Below are positions 16,253 to 24,691 of a stretch of DNA of 64,000 nt, one piece after another. Source of the DNA: Acidobacteria bacterium Ga0077553 (GTDB taxonomy: Bacteria; Acidobacteriota; Terriglobia; Bryobacterales; Bryobacteraceae). The stretch covers positions 1 to 64,000 of the forward strand of contig LNFE01000096.1 of assembly GCA_001464575.1 (NCBI GenBank). Direction: 5' to 3'. The notes below the pieces were generated by a model. That model ran no database searches. It was not told the origin of the DNA and was given only the letters and a program-made list of their open reading frames with translations. Every line of letters begins with the position of its first letter. The stretch's first letter is position 1. A program made the position numbers and the translations under genes.

Positions 16253-17407
16253 ATGCTGAACTTCCAGCCCTTGTTCTTGTGCCCGCTGCTTGCCCTGTCC
16301 CTCACGAATTGCCTCTCCGCTCAACCCGCCCGGTTTGCGGAAGGCAAAGACTACGTGATGTTCAAACGGGTCCGCTTCCTGGACCAGATGGGTTTCGACC
16401 GTCCGGTCGAGGCGTTCAGCATGCTCGTACCCAGCGGTTGGAAGGCCGAAGGCGGCATCAAGTGGGGATCGGTCGGCGGTTGTCGCGGTGAGATGATCAA
16501 CAGCATCGTGACGCTGACGTCCCCCGACGGCGCCTTCAGCTTCCATGCCCTTCCCGGCCGCGCCTTTTCTTTCGCCAATGACCAGATGATGGTTCAGGCT
16601 CTCCGCGCTGGAGCCCAAGCGGGCGGCTGCGCCGTGAACCAGCCCTTCAACGCCAGTCAGTTCGTCGATGGTTACGCCCGGATGGACCTGCGCGCTCAAG
16701 CCAGCAACATCCAACCCGACGAGGCATCCATCGCGTATCTCCGGCCGATTGACCAAATGGCGAACGAAACGGCCCGCCAATACGGCAACAACTCGCAGCA
16801 GGAGTCCACGGTCGCCAAGGGCGATCTTCGTTTCCCTGACGGCTCGGAAGGTATCCTGCAGGGCACGGTTACCAATATCGTCACCCGGAAACCCGACGCT
16901 TTCTCGGGCGGGATCACCATGTTCTCCGTCACCACGGCAATCCCGTTCATGATGCGCTTCCCGGCCGGCCGTCGCGCCGAGGCGCTGAAGCTTTACCACA
17001 CCATCATGACTAGCCACCGGGTCAGCCCCATCTGGAAACAGGCCAAGGAAAGCTTCATGACGCGGCTCGGCAATATCGAACACCAGGGCCGCATGGAGCG
17101 TATCCGGCTGATGGGGGAACAAGCTCGCGCCTACGCTCGAGAGCAAAGCGCCGCCAGCGACCAGCGCATGCGCGACTGGGAGAATCGGCAAGCCGCGCAG
17201 GACCGTCAACACACCAACTTCATCCAGGCCATTCGCGAAGTCGAAACCTGGAAGGACTCTTCCGGAAGCAGCGTCGAACTCTCCTCCGGCTACAGCAACG
17301 CCTGGACGCGTGGCGACGGCAGCTACATCCTGACGAACAGCCCAAACTTCGATCCCAGTTCTGTCTTCCGCGATCAGCAGTGGAAGCCGATGCAGCGCGC
17401 TCGCTAA
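16253..17407 (+). CDS. Exported protein of unknown function
   Basis: A 384-residue protein with an N-terminal signal (LFLCPLLALSLTNCLSA); the cysteine could mark a lipoprotein, but the spacing is not ideal. The rest is soluble: a mixed domain to about residue 260, a charged helical stretch (about 265-325, rich in R, E and Q) and a C-terminal segment rich in S, N and W. GATAAT ends five bases before the ATG and no Shine-Dalgarno is present. I do not recognise a family; genes on either side give no functional clue. Confidence 0.75.
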   Translation: MLNFQPLFLCPLLALSLTNCLSAQPARFAEGKDYVMFKRVRFLDQMGFDRPVEAFSMLVPSGWKAEGGIKWGSVGGCRGEMINSIVTLTSPDGAFSFHALPGRAFSFANDQMMVQALRAGAQAGGCAVNQPFNASQFVDGYARMDLRAQASNIQPDEASIAYLRPIDQMANETARQYGNNSQQESTVAKGDLRFPDGSEGILQGTVTNIVTRKPDAFSGGITMFSVTTAIPFMMRFPAGRRAEALKLYHTIMTSHRVSPIWKQAKESFMTRLGNIEHQGRMERIRLMGEQARAYAREQSAASDQRMRDWENRQAAQDRQHTNFIQAIREVETWKDSSGSSVELSSGYSNAWTRGDGSYILTNSPNFDPSSVFRDQQWKPMQRAR

Positions 17408-17483
17408 ACGAATGGCAACCTCCTAGCGCTGGCGCTGTGTCTGGTCCGTTTCCCGATTGATTTTCGCGGTATCTGTCAAAGTC

Positions 17484-17783
17484 ATGGGACTCAACACCAG
17501 CATCCACCCCGCGAAGAAAACGCTCGCCGCCGTCACATGGGCGGTAAACAAGGTCTACATCACCTCTACCTACGTCATCAACAAGATGGGCGGAGTCGTC
17601 GCCGTTGCCGGTGCGATTCTAGCAGCTGTCACTGCATTCACCTCTGTCACCGTCGGCAAGGCCGCCGATTGAATTCAGGACAAACTGGCCAAAGGAATTC
17701 CGATCGTCATGGGGTTCGTCGCCAGGCAACTTAGCGCGGACGAAAAATCGACCATCCGAAAAATCCTCGAAAACCTAACGTGA
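17484..17783 (+). pseudogene. Remnant of a larger protein, perhaps a DUF4157/eCIS-associated toxin carrier
   Basis: ATG 17484 opens 62 codons ending in a TGA (17670-17672). The same frame then continues for 36 more codons (IQDKLAKGIPIVMGFVARQL) to a second TGA at 17781. The pattern of an amphipathic stretch, then IPIVMGF, then KIRKIL-type helix resembles the mid-region of large DUF4157-containing proteins linked to contractile injection systems, as I remember them. Only about 100 codons remain, so it is most likely debris. No SECIS-like hairpin follows the first TGA, so recoding is unlikely. Confidence 0.35.
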
Positions 17784-17841
17784 CCGCCCATCGTCGACTC
17801 GGCGGCCGGCGGTCGCCGTAGCGGAATCGACGTTGTGCCAA

Positions 17842-17889
17842 CATTCGGCTTATCGAATGGTCCTCCAACTGCAACCAAGAATCGGTTGC
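17842..17889. promoter_or_regulatory. Two inverted repeats upstream of the sigma54 activator gene
   Basis: CATTCG-N6-CGAATG (17842-17859) and GCAACC-N7-GGTTGC (17871-17889) are perfect six-base-arm palindromes whose centres are about 30 bp apart, near three helical turns. They lie 30-80 bp before ATG 17920. They may be operator sites or structured leader RNA. The two palindromes differ in sequence, so a single dimeric repressor is not obvious. Confidence 0.35.
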
Positions 17890-17919
17890 CCGTGAAGGGC
17901 GTTGGAGGATTTTCGAAAC

Positions 17920-20058
17920 ATGAGTCTGAGTGTTGAGGCTGGTCCGCACCTCACCTGTCGGCCCGACCCCACGGCGGCCGCCAGTCCCTGGCTGATGGAA
18001 AACGGCCCCCGCGAGCTGGAAGCCTTGTTCCGTGCGATCGTTTACCACCCGGCCGCTCCCATCCTGTTGACCGACGATGACCGCCAGTACCGGGAAGCCA
18101 GCATTGGTGCAGGGAAGCTGCTCGGCCTATCCCGCCAGCAGATCATTGGCCGCCGCCTCGAGGAGTTCGCCGTCCCCACTACTCATTCGCTGCTCACGGA
18201 GCGTTGGCTTGAGTTTCTCCAGGCGGGAGACCAGACGGGAACCCTGCAACTGCTCGGCGCGGACGGGCAGGAGCGCGAAGTAGAGTACCGCGCCAAAGGT
18301 AACCTCCTTCCCGTTCGCCATCTCCTTCTGCTCCGGAACAAACCTGCCGAGTCCGAGAAATCCCCCGAGTGGACGGAAGACTACGCCCTCTTCCTGCTCA
18401 ACGCCGACGGCGTGATCGTGGCTTGGTATGCCGGGGCCGAACGCATCTATGGCTATCGGAGCGGCGAAGTGCTCGGCCTCAGCATGGCATGCCTCTATCC
18501 CATCCTCGACCGCCATGCCGCCCGGGTGGCCCGCAAACTGGAGCGGGCAGCTACTGAGGGCCATATTGGTGGCGAAGGGTGGCATCTCAAGAAAGACGGC
18601 TCCACCTTCTGGGCCAATGCGGTTACGATGGCGCTTCGGGATGACGCTGGCGTTCTCCAGGGCTTCGCCCGCGTGGTCCGCGATTTCAGCGACCGGTATG
18701 AAAGTGATGAGAACCTCGGGCGTCGCCGCCCGCGGGTTCGCTCCGTCGCGGCCGAATCCACTGTGGCCGGAGTAGTTTCGGGCGAGTTTGGTGACATTAC
18801 CGAAATGAACGACCGGTTTCTCGAAATCGTCGGGTATACGCGAGACGACCTCCAGTCCGGCCGGCTCAACTGGGCAAGCCTTACCCCATCCTCCTGTGCT
18901 TCGCTCGATGAGTTTGCCCACGAAGAAGCCTTGCGTTTCGGCGCCTGCAGCCCCTACGAAAAGCAGTTCATCCGGAAAGATGGCAAACGAGTCCCCGTTC
19001 TGATCGTCACCGCGGTCACCAAGATCTCTCCCTTCCGGTGGATTACCTTCGCGACCGACCTGCAAGAGCGTGACCGGCGCGAAAGGATCGATACCGGCGT
19101 CACTACAAGCAAGCAGGAGTTTGCCGAAATTATCGGCACCAGCCGCACACTGAGGCGGGTGCTGAATCAAGTGGAACTCGTGGCTCCGACCGATGCGACC
19201 GTTCTCATCCTCGGGGAAACCGGCACGGGCAAGGAGTTGATCGCTCACGCCCTCCATCGCCTAAGCCCTCGGCGCGGTATGCCGTTCGTCAGTGTGAATT
19301 GCGCCGCCATTCCCACGGGCCTGCTCGAAAGCGAACTCTTCGGCTATGAGAGAGGCGCCTTCACGGGCGCGCTGCAGAGGAAAATTGGGCGTTTCGAAAT
19401 GGCCCACGGTGGCACGCTTTTTCTGGATGAGGTTGGCGATATCCCCCTCGATCTGCAACCGAAGCTGCTGCGCGCTCTGCAGGAGAAGTTCATCGAGCGC
19501 CTCGGCAGCACGAAGTCTTCGGCGATCGATATCCGCTTGGTGGCCGCCACCAACCGAAACCTGACGCAGATGGTCGGCGACAACCTCTTTCGCAGCGATC
19601 TCTACTACCGGCTCAAGGTGTTTCCGCTTGTGCTGCCGCCGCTCCGGGATCGCCCGGAAGACATCAGCCTGCTGGCCCGTCATTTCACCCACAAGTATGC
19701 GGAACGGATGGGCCGCAAGATCGAGCGCATCTCGTCGGCCACCATGAACGCCCTGATGGAGCGGGAGTGGCCCGGCAACATTCGGGAACTTGAGAACTTC
19801 ATTGAGCGATCCGTCATCCTGTCGCAGGGATACACTCTCAATGCTCCGCTTGCCGAGTTACGAGATCCGAACGTCGACACCACCGGCAGCTCGGCCATGG
19901 AAGACGTGGAGCGCGAGCATATCCTGCGGATCCTGCGGGAAACGGGTGGTGTTGTGAGCCTAACGGCCAAACGGCTTCGCCTGCCGCGTACGACCCTGAA
20001 CTACATGATGAAGAAGCATGGCATCTCTCGCTCGGATGCGTTTCAGGCGCAATCCTAG
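17920..20058 (+). CDS. Sigma54-dependent transcription activator with PAS-like sensor domains
   Basis: A 712-residue bacterial enhancer-binding protein. Three PAS-like domains fill about residues 25-385 ([22 protein letters not shown] marks the second). The AAA+ domain has Walker A GETGTGKE (about 432), the sigma54-contact loop GAFTGA (about 477) and Walker B LFLDEVGD (about 500). A Fis-type helix-turn-helix closes the protein (about 674-700). It remodels RNA polymerase-sigma54 to open promoters in response to a signal sensed by the PAS part, with no separate phospho-receiver domain. ATG 17920 is chosen over the TTG at 17902 because GGAGGA lies ten bases upstream. No cognate kinase or target is adjacent. 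Confidence 0.93.
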   Translation: MSLSVEAGPHLTCRPDPTAAASPWLMENGPRELEALFRAIVYHPAAPILLTDDDRQYREASIGAGKLLGLSRQQIIGRRLEEFAVPTTHSLLTERWLEFLQAGDQTGTLQLLGADGQEREVEYRAKGNLLPVRHLLLLRNKPAESEKSPEWTEDYALFLLNADGVIVAWYAGAERIYGYRSGEVLGLSMACLYPILDRHAARVARKLERAATEGHIGGEGWHLKKDGSTFWANAVTMALRDDAGVLQGFARVVRDFSDRYESDENLGRRRPRVRSVAAESTVAGVVSGEFGDITEMNDRFLEIVGYTRDDLQSGRLNWASLTPSSCASLDEFAHEEALRFGACSPYEKQFIRKDGKRVPVLIVTAVTKISPFRWITFATDLQERDRRERIDTGVTTSKQEFAEIIGTSRTLRRVLNQVELVAPTDATVLILGETGTGKELIAHALHRLSPRRGMPFVSVNCAAIPTGLLESELFGYERGAFTGALQRKIGRFEMAHGGTLFLDEVGDIPLDLQPKLLRALQEKFIERLGSTKSSAIDIRLVAATNRNLTQMVGDNLFRSDLYYRLKVFPLVLPPLRDRPEDISLLARHFTHKYAERMGRKIERISSATMNALMEREWPGNIRELENFIERSVILSQGYTLNAPLAELRDPNVDTTGSSAMEDVEREHILRILRETGGVVSLTAKRLRLPRTTLNYMMKKHGISRSDAFQAQS

Positions 20059-20065
20059 CGGATCG

Positions 20066-20539
20066 CTATCCCAATAGCGTTTCGCGCACGCCCGCCCGGA
20101 GCGCCGTAACCACGTCCCCATCCGTCTCGAACGCCAGCGCATGGACCTTTCCCTGCACCAGCAGCACATGCCCCCGCGGATCGTAGGTGTGCGGCTTCAC
20201 GTCCACCCGATTTTTAAAGATCATCCGGACCTCCGTCTCCAGGCTCCCGACGCGCGCCCCGCCCACGGTCCGCCAGCGGCCTCCGCCAACGTCGATCCGC
20301 GCCAGCGCCCCATTCACCAGCAGTAGCCCAAGAAATGGATCTCCCCATCCCGCATAGACCCCGGAGTCCCGCGTTTCAATCCGCAGCGCCGCTCCGAGCT
20401 CTTTACGCAGCGCCGGCTCCCCCATGCCAATGCGCAGCCGACCCACTCCGTCGAAACGAACCCGATGCCGGGGCGACGGCACCGCTCCGAACAGACCTCC
20501 CGTCAGCGGAAGGGTCATGAGCAGCGCCCGTCGCGTCAT
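20066..20539 (-). CDS. Exported or membrane-anchored protein of unknown function
   Basis: From ATG 20539 the product is 157 residues, with MTRRALLMTLPLTGGLFGAV as a signal peptide or anchor with an RR pair. The rest looks like a beta-rich globular domain (VRFDGVGRLRIGMGEPALRK). The longer ORF start at 20614 lies inside the preceding gene. It overlaps or abuts gene 20548-20844 and forms a two-gene operon with it. No family recognised. Confidence 0.6.
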   Translation of the reverse strand: MTRRALLMTLPLTGGLFGAVPSPRHRVRFDGVGRLRIGMGEPALRKELGAALRIETRDSGVYAGWGDPFLGLLLVNGALARIDVGGGRWRTVGGARVGSLETEVRMIFKNRVDVKPHTYDPRGHVLLVQGKVHALAFETDGDVVTALRAGVRETLLG

Positions 20540-20547
20540 TGGTCGAG

Positions 20548-20844
20548 CTACGCCTTCACCGCAACCCACATCCCGGGCTTCTCGGGACGGATGGCCACGC
20601 CCTTTCCCTTCCAAGCGTTCATTTCGGCCGGCACCCGGATCGCTCCGTCCTTATCCACCGCCACCCGGCGCGAGATCACGCGGATCGGCAGCGGCAAGTC
20701 CCGCTCACCTTCCTTGGTCACCAACCAGACTCCGCCGCCGCTCCGCGGCGCCACAATCACGCTGTACAACCCGCTGGCACCCATCATCGCGGGAAGTGGC
20801 ATGCGACCCTCGAAATCTATAGCGGTCTTGAGCAGCTCTGGCAT
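20548..20844 (-). CDS. Small beta-rich protein of unknown function
   Basis: A 98-residue protein without signal peptide, rich in beta-forming stretches (LYSVIVAPRSGGGVWLVTKE). It has CATAAT ending eight bases before its ATG, on the opposite strand to the selenoprotein gene, whose ATG lies only 11 bases away. The two genes are therefore expressed back-to-back. Function unknown. Confidence 0.6.
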   Translation of the reverse strand: MPELLKTAIDFEGRMPLPAMMGASGLYSVIVAPRSGGGVWLVTKEGERDLPLPIRVISRRVAVDKDGAIRVPAEMNAWKGKGVAIRPEKPGMWVAVKA

Positions 20845-20858
20845 ATCTTCAAATTATG
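20844..20858. promoter_or_regulatory. Face-to-face leaderless promoters in an 11-bp intergenic gap
   Basis: On + the box TATCTT (20844-20849) ends six bases before ATG 20856. On - the box CATAAT (20858-20853) ends eight bases before ATG 20844. Each -10 box overlaps the other gene's start codon. RNA polymerase could not occupy both at once, so the two genes are probably expressed alternately. Confidence 0.45.
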
Positions 20859-21212
20859 GCAACTTCCCCTATTGATTGGAGCTATCACCGCCCCGGTTGA
20901 AAAACCTGCGGCAAAACGCAAGAGTTTCTTGCGGAGGCCGGCCTGTCCACGGCCGTACAAGTGGACGCAAAAAAGAAAGCGATTGACCGGGCCGGAGCGA
21001 TTGCCCTGGCGCGCGAGTCGGCCACGGTGTTCGCCACTAAAGGCAAAAACGTGTTGCGCTTGGACATGAAAACGGATCCGTCCGACGACGAAATCGCGGC
21101 CCTCGTCGTCGGCCCCAGCGGAAACCTCCGCGCGCCGGCGCTGCGCGTGGGCAAGACCCTGCTGGTCGGCTTCGATGAGGCGACCTACGCTACTCTCCTA
21201 ACTCCAGAATAG
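20856..21212 (+). CDS. Probable selenoprotein: ArsC/Spx-like thioredoxin-fold protein with in-frame UGA (Sec15)
   Basis: The ORF track shows only the part after residue 35 (20961-21212). In the same frame ATG 20856 opens MATSPIDWSYHRPG, then TGA at 20898-20900, then KTCGKTQEFLAEAGL and on to the end. Reading TGA as selenocysteine gives a 118-residue protein with U15-x-x-C18 exactly at the CxxC redox site of ArsC/Spx-like proteins (YHRxGCxxC). The cis-proline segment NLRAPALRVGKTLLVGFDE near the C-terminus completes the fold. I recall an ArsC-family seleno/cysteine protein group with this sequence style. A SECIS-like hairpin follows (next entry). The -10 box TATCTT lies six bases before ATG. 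The 3-prime end overlaps the convergent phosphoesterase by 23 nt. The alternative is a nonsense-mutated cysteine gene. Likely role: thiol/selenol redox chemistry in the cytoplasm. Confidence 0.8.
20901..20937 (+). promoter_or_regulatory. Bacterial SECIS element (candidate) after the UGA
   Basis: The stem CGCAAG/CTTGCG (20917-20922 with 20928-20933) closes a five-base loop AGTTT. CCT/AGG (20905-20907 with 20935-20937) can add a lower helix. The loop starts 22 nt after the UGA and has G as its second base. Published bSECIS rules ask for a 3-14 nt loop with G in the first two positions, 16-37 nt from the UGA; all are met. SelB would bind here during translation. Confidence 0.7.
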
Positions 21213-21993
21213 AAACCTCCGGCCGGCAGCCGAATCGCACGTGTTTGGGTGAACCCGCCCCGCGCGTGATGAACAGGTGCCGGCCCTCCCATTCATACAG
21301 CCCGGCCAGATAGCGCTTGTCCTGCACCGGCGCCCAGACGGCCGGCATTGGCCACAACCGCACCTGTCCCCCGTGCGTATGCCCGCTCAGCATCAGGTCC
21401 CAGCGCTGCCCGGCCAACTTGTCCTTGCCGTCCGGGTTATGGCAAAGGACGATCCGCGGCCCCGCCGACACCACGGTGAATCGGCGGAACTCATCAGCGA
21501 ATACGTCTCCCATTCCCACCAATTCCACGCCCTCCCGCAAGAGAGCTGAATCGTTGTGGAGTACGTTGACGCCCTCCCCTGAAAGGATCTGCCGCATGGC
21601 ATAGGAACTGGAACTCCCGCCGAACCGGGCCATCCACCGCCCGCCGTCGTGATTGCCCACCACGGCATACGCCGGTGCGCTCTCCGCCGCCCGCCGGAAG
21701 ATACGGCGCAAGCCGGGCTCATCGAAACCCTTAGTCATCGTGACATAGTCGCCGGTTAAGCAGATCAGATTGGGCCGCCGCTCCAGACCCATCTCCAGCG
21801 CCCGCAGCAGCGCCGGCGCCGGCAGGCCGTCCGAACAGTGAAGGTCAGACAGATGCAGAATCCGCGAAGACGGGAAGCCCGGCCGACGGATCCGCGTCAC
21901 GGTTACTTCATGCCACTCGGGCTCCACTTGGGTTGCCCACATCGCCGGCCCCGCCGTGGCGCCCAACCCGAAGAATACGCGTCGCGAGATCAT
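21190..21993 (-). CDS. Calcineurin-like metallophosphoesterase (YkuE/YaeI-like)
   Basis: A 267-residue protein beginning MISRRVFFGLGATAGPAMWA, a twin-arginine-type or anchor sequence. The metal motifs are in order: LHLSDLHCSDG (D-x-H), LTGDYVT (GD), VVGNHDGG (GNHD), LCHNPD and LSGHTHGGQ (GHTH). Such membrane-associated phosphoesterases hydrolyse phosphodiesters, in YkuE/YaeI relatives UDP-diacylglucosamine-like lipids; the substrate here is open. It ends 23 nt inside the convergent selenoprotein gene and sits just downstream of the 21995-22624 gene, so it may be the last gene of that operon. Confidence 0.88.
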   Translation of the reverse strand: MISRRVFFGLGATAGPAMWATQVEPEWHEVTVTRIRRPGFPSSRILHLSDLHCSDGLPAPALLRALEMGLERRPNLICLTGDYVTMTKGFDEPGLRRIFRRAAESAPAYAVVGNHDGGRWMARFGGSSSSYAMRQILSGEGVNVLHNDSALLREGVELVGMGDVFADEFRRFTVVSAGPRIVLCHNPDGKDKLAGQRWDLMLSGHTHGGQVRLWPMPAVWAPVQDKRYLAGLYEWEGRHLFITRGAGSPKHVRFGCRPEVSILELGE

Positions 21994-21994
21994 C

Positions 21995-22624
21995 TCATTT
22001 GGGAGGGGCGACCTCCCCTTTCCGTTTCAAGGTTGGCGCCTTCCGCTTGGCTTCCGCCGCGGCCTCTTTCTTCTCCGCCACCTTCTTTTCGCCCAGTTCT
22101 TTCTCGCCCATCAGCGCCTCGCGTTCCTTCCGCTCGTTCTGCTCTCGCGTTGCCAGTTGGCCGCTCCGGTCTTTGATATCGGACTGGGCGATCTCGAGCG
22201 AATCGGTCGTCGTTTCAATCGCCGTCTCGAGCACCAGTTCGTACCGTGCGATGTCCTTGGGCGGCGAATCCTTGATCTTGGTCAGGCGATCGGCGAAAAC
22301 GCGCTCGGCCTTGATCACCGCCATCAACCCCTCATCGAGCGCCACTTTCCGTTTGATCGCATCGTCGGCCACTGTATCCGCGGCCTCGATGATTTTCGTG
22401 AACTCGTCGAGCAGGTCGTGCAGCAGGGCGCTGCGGCCTGGCTTCTCTTTTTTGAGCAGGCTGTCGACTTGATCAATGCGCTGCTTGGCGAACAGCATAT
22501 AGAGCTGCAGCCGGGCGTTCGGTTCCTGCACCAGGCGGACCTGGTCCACCTCATCACCAGTGAGAAAATCCTTCTGCGCGGCCAAGGGCAGCAGCGCGCT
22601 CAGCAACAGGACTAGCAGTTTCAT
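21995..22624 (-). CDS. Exported coiled-coil protein of unknown function
   Basis: A signal peptide (MKLLVLLLSALLPLAAQ) precedes about 190 residues that are nearly all helical, with a highly charged lysine/glutamate C-terminal coil from about residue 150. It overlaps the preceding gene by ATGA and lies in a TPR gene - helical gene - helical gene operon. All three products are exported, so they may form one periplasmic assembly. No family recognised. Confidence 0.7.
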   Translation of the reverse strand: MKLLVLLLSALLPLAAQKDFLTGDEVDQVRLVQEPNARLQLYMLFAKQRIDQVDSLLKKEKPGRSALLHDLLDEFTKIIEAADTVADDAIKRKVALDEGLMAVIKAERVFADRLTKIKDSPPKDIARYELVLETAIETTTDSLEIAQSDIKDRSGQLATREQNERKEREALMGEKELGEKKVAEKKEAAAEAKRKAPTLKRKGEVAPPK

Positions 22625-23052
22625 TTCCGCACCCCCATCGTCATCTCCACGAGTTCATCCTGGAGTTTGTCCACGTAGGCGATCACCTCGTCCATCTTCG
22701 GCCGATCATCCACAGCGGCCAGCACCTGTAACCCGCGCAGCCTCCGGCTCAGTTCGCGCAGCTTCAGTTCCGCTCGCTTAAAGTACTTCGGGCTCCTGCG
22801 GGCATTTTTGCCCGTCGCCTTCAGGGCCGCGAACGAGAGGTCCACGGCCGCACGGAACTCCTCAATCTCCGGCGTGATAGCCGCCCACTCTTTGGTCTCC
22901 AAGCCCGGCCGCAGCTTCGTCAAGACCTCGCCGGCATAGGCCAAGGCCAGTTCGCTCCGGCGTTCCAGGTTCGCTTCCGCCTTGATGGTTTCAAGGCCCG
23001 ATTCGGCCGCTCCGGCCCACGTGATTGTCAGTGCCATCAGAAGGAGCTTCAT
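22621..23052 (-). CDS. Exported helical protein of unknown function
   Basis: A 143-residue protein with signal peptide MKLLLMALTITWAGAA and an all-helical body rich in L, E, K and R. It overlaps both neighbours by ATGA, which points to coupled translation with the TPR protein upstream and the coiled-coil protein downstream. Function unknown. Confidence 0.7.
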   Translation of the reverse strand: MKLLLMALTITWAGAAESGLETIKAEANLERRSELALAYAGEVLTKLRPGLETKEWAAITPEIEEFRAAVDLSFAALKATGKNARRSPKYFKRAELKLRELSRRLRGLQVLAAVDDRPKMDEVIAYVDKLQDELVEMTMGVRK

Positions 23053-24257
23053 CGTTTTTCCACCATCCGCTTCACGATCCGCAGCCGTTGCCGGCCCTTG
23101 AACTCTTCTTCGGGCATTTTGCCCCCGGCCGCGGCTAGGAACTTCTCATAAGCCGGCAGGGCTTCTTTATACAACTGCTGCCGGTCGTAGCAAAGGGCCT
23201 CCAGGTAGAGCACCGAGGCGTTCTGCTCCTCTCCCAAGGCCTTCAGCCGGGCGAACGCTTTCAACGTTTGCGGGTAATCGCCCAGCAGAAACAGTGTGGC
23301 TCCGAGTTCGCTCCACGCGGCCTTTAACTTTGCATCAATCTGCGCCGCGGCCAGAAACTCGCGCGCGGCGTCGGGCAGCCGCTTGTCTTCCCGGTAGATC
23401 CGGCCCAACGTCAGCCGCAGCTCCGCGTTGCCCGGCTCGGCGGCCGCCGCTTGCGACAGCAGCGGGGCGGCCTTGGCATTTTGCTTCGCCTTCAAATAGG
23501 CCGTCGCCAGGGCCAACCGGTTTGCCGTGGTCGGCGACTCCGCCACCGCCTTTTCGAGTTGCGCGATGGCATCGGCCGCCTCGCCCTGCTCGAGCAGCAG
23601 GACGCCGAGGCGTTCGCGGGCCGCCCCGTTTTCCGGGAACAGCCGGTAGAGCGCAGCGGCCTCAGCCTTCTGCCCGGCCGCTTCATGAAATCCCGCCAGC
23701 TCCAGCAAGGCCTCTTTGAAAGACGGGTCTGCTTTCACCACGCTCTGGTACCAGTTGGCCGACTCTTTCACCCGGCCCTGCTTCGCCATCGCCTTGGCCA
23801 GCGAGGCCATGGCCGGAGCGCTGGTTCCATCAATGGCTAACGCCGCCTGCAGCGCGGCTTCGGCCGCCTCCCAATGCTGCAGATCGCCGTGCGCTTCACC
23901 CAGATAGTAGTTGGGGCGAAACTGCTTTGGCTGCTGCGCCTGCGCCTTCTCAAGCAGCGGCAGAGCCTCCTCCGCCCGCTTGGTCCGCAGCAGGAGCACG
24001 CCCAGATTCAGCTGCGCTTCGAACAGATCCGGCTGCTTGGCCAGCACCTTCTGATAGGCCGGAATCGCCTCGGCATCCCGGTTCACCATGCTCAGCGCGA
24101 GGCCGTAATGAAAATTCACCGAAAGATCTTCCGGATCCGCCTTGAGCGCCGCTGCGAAATGCTGGACCGCTTGTTCGTACTTCTGCTCATCCAGGGCTTT
24201 CATGCCGAGGGCCGCCGGGTCGGATTGGAGCAGCAGAAGCAACGCCAGGAGGGGCAT
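23049..24257 (-). CDS. Exported TPR-repeat protein
   Basis: From ATG 24257 the product has 402 residues: a signal peptide (MPLLALLLLLQS), then about ten tetratricopeptide repeats (for example LGMKALDEQKYEQAVQHFAA, and AIPAYQKVLAKQPDLFEAQL). TPR arrays bind other proteins and scaffold complexes. TACACT ends six bases before the ATG and no Shine-Dalgarno is seen; the ORF track start at 24344 would begin upstream of this promoter. First gene of a four-gene operon reaching to the phosphoesterase. Confidence 0.85.
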   Translation of the reverse strand: MPLLALLLLLQSDPAALGMKALDEQKYEQAVQHFAAALKADPEDLSVNFHYGLALSMVNRDAEAIPAYQKVLAKQPDLFEAQLNLGVLLLRTKRAEEALPLLEKAQAQQPKQFRPNYYLGEAHGDLQHWEAAEAALQAALAIDGTSAPAMASLAKAMAKQGRVKESANWYQSVVKADPSFKEALLELAGFHEAAGQKAEAAALYRLFPENGAARERLGVLLLEQGEAADAIAQLEKAVAESPTTANRLALATAYLKAKQNAKAAPLLSQAAAAEPGNAELRLTLGRIYREDKRLPDAAREFLAAAQIDAKLKAAWSELGATLFLLGDYPQTLKAFARLKALGEEQNASVLYLEALCYDRQQLYKEALPAYEKFLAAAGGKMPEEEFKGRQRLRIVKRMVEKR

Positions 24258-24263
24258 AGCTTC

Positions 24264-24325
24264 AGTGTAGCGGCTGCGCAGGTTAACAAATTTATCGTTT
24301 ACAACTCGGCCGGATCTCGTACAAT
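24264..24325. promoter_or_regulatory. Divergent promoters between the TPR and HHH genes
   Basis: On - the box TACACT (24269-24264) serves the TPR gene. On + TTTACA (24298-24303), a 16-bp spacer and TACAAT (24320-24325) serve the HHH gene, ending seven bases before its ATG. The second is the best full sigma70-type promoter in the window. Both predict near-leaderless transcripts. Confidence 0.6.
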
Positions 24326-24332
24326 ACCGCGT

Positions 24333-24641
24333 ATGAAACTGCAAAAGTCATTGCTTGTTCTGGTGATCGCCCTGTGCGTCGCCATCGCGCCCGGCTACGG
24401 CCAGGCTGCCCCCAAGAAGGCCGCCGCGGCAAAAACCGAAGCCGCCGCTGCTACCCTGATCGACATCAACTCGGCCGACGCCGCCACGCTGAAATCCATT
24501 CCCGGCATCGGCGATGCGTATTCGTCCAAGATCATTGCCAACCGCCCCTACAAAGGCAAGGACGAGATCGTGAAGAAAGCCGGAGTTCCGCAGGGCGTCT
24601 ACGACAAGATCAAGGACAAAATCATCGCCAAGCAGAAGTAG
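24333..24641 (+). CDS. Exported helix-hairpin-helix protein (ComEA-like)
   Basis: A 102-residue protein: signal peptide (MKLQKSLLVLVIALCVAIAPGYG), a short alanine/lysine linker, and one double helix-hairpin-helix DNA-binding domain (LIDINSADAATLKSIPGIGD...PQGVYDKIKDKI). ComEA-type proteins bind incoming DNA in the periplasm during natural transformation; other HHH proteins of this size have no known role. No competence genes are adjacent, so the DNA-uptake role is only a possibility. Confidence 0.82.
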   Translation: MKLQKSLLVLVIALCVAIAPGYGQAAPKKAAAAKTEAAAATLIDINSADAATLKSIPGIGDAYSSKIIANRPYKGKDEIVKKAGVPQGVYDKIKDKIIAKQK

Positions 24642-24644
24642 CAA

Positions 24645-24664
24645 CGCGGCGCGGCTACGCCGCG
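24645..24664 (+). terminator. GC-rich hairpin after the HHH gene
   Basis: CGCGGC (24645-24650) pairs with GCCGCG (24659-24664) around an eight-base loop, three bases after the stop codon. No T-run follows, so it may be a factor-dependent terminator or an mRNA-stabilising stem. Confidence 0.35.
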
Positions 24665-24691
24665 GATATGCCAAAATAGGGGAGATTCCTT

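Noticed and set aside
17670-17672. Second in-frame TGA that might also encode selenocysteine
   Set aside because: No redox motif surrounds it, I see no suitable hairpin downstream, and another stop follows 36 codons later in a region that looks degraded.
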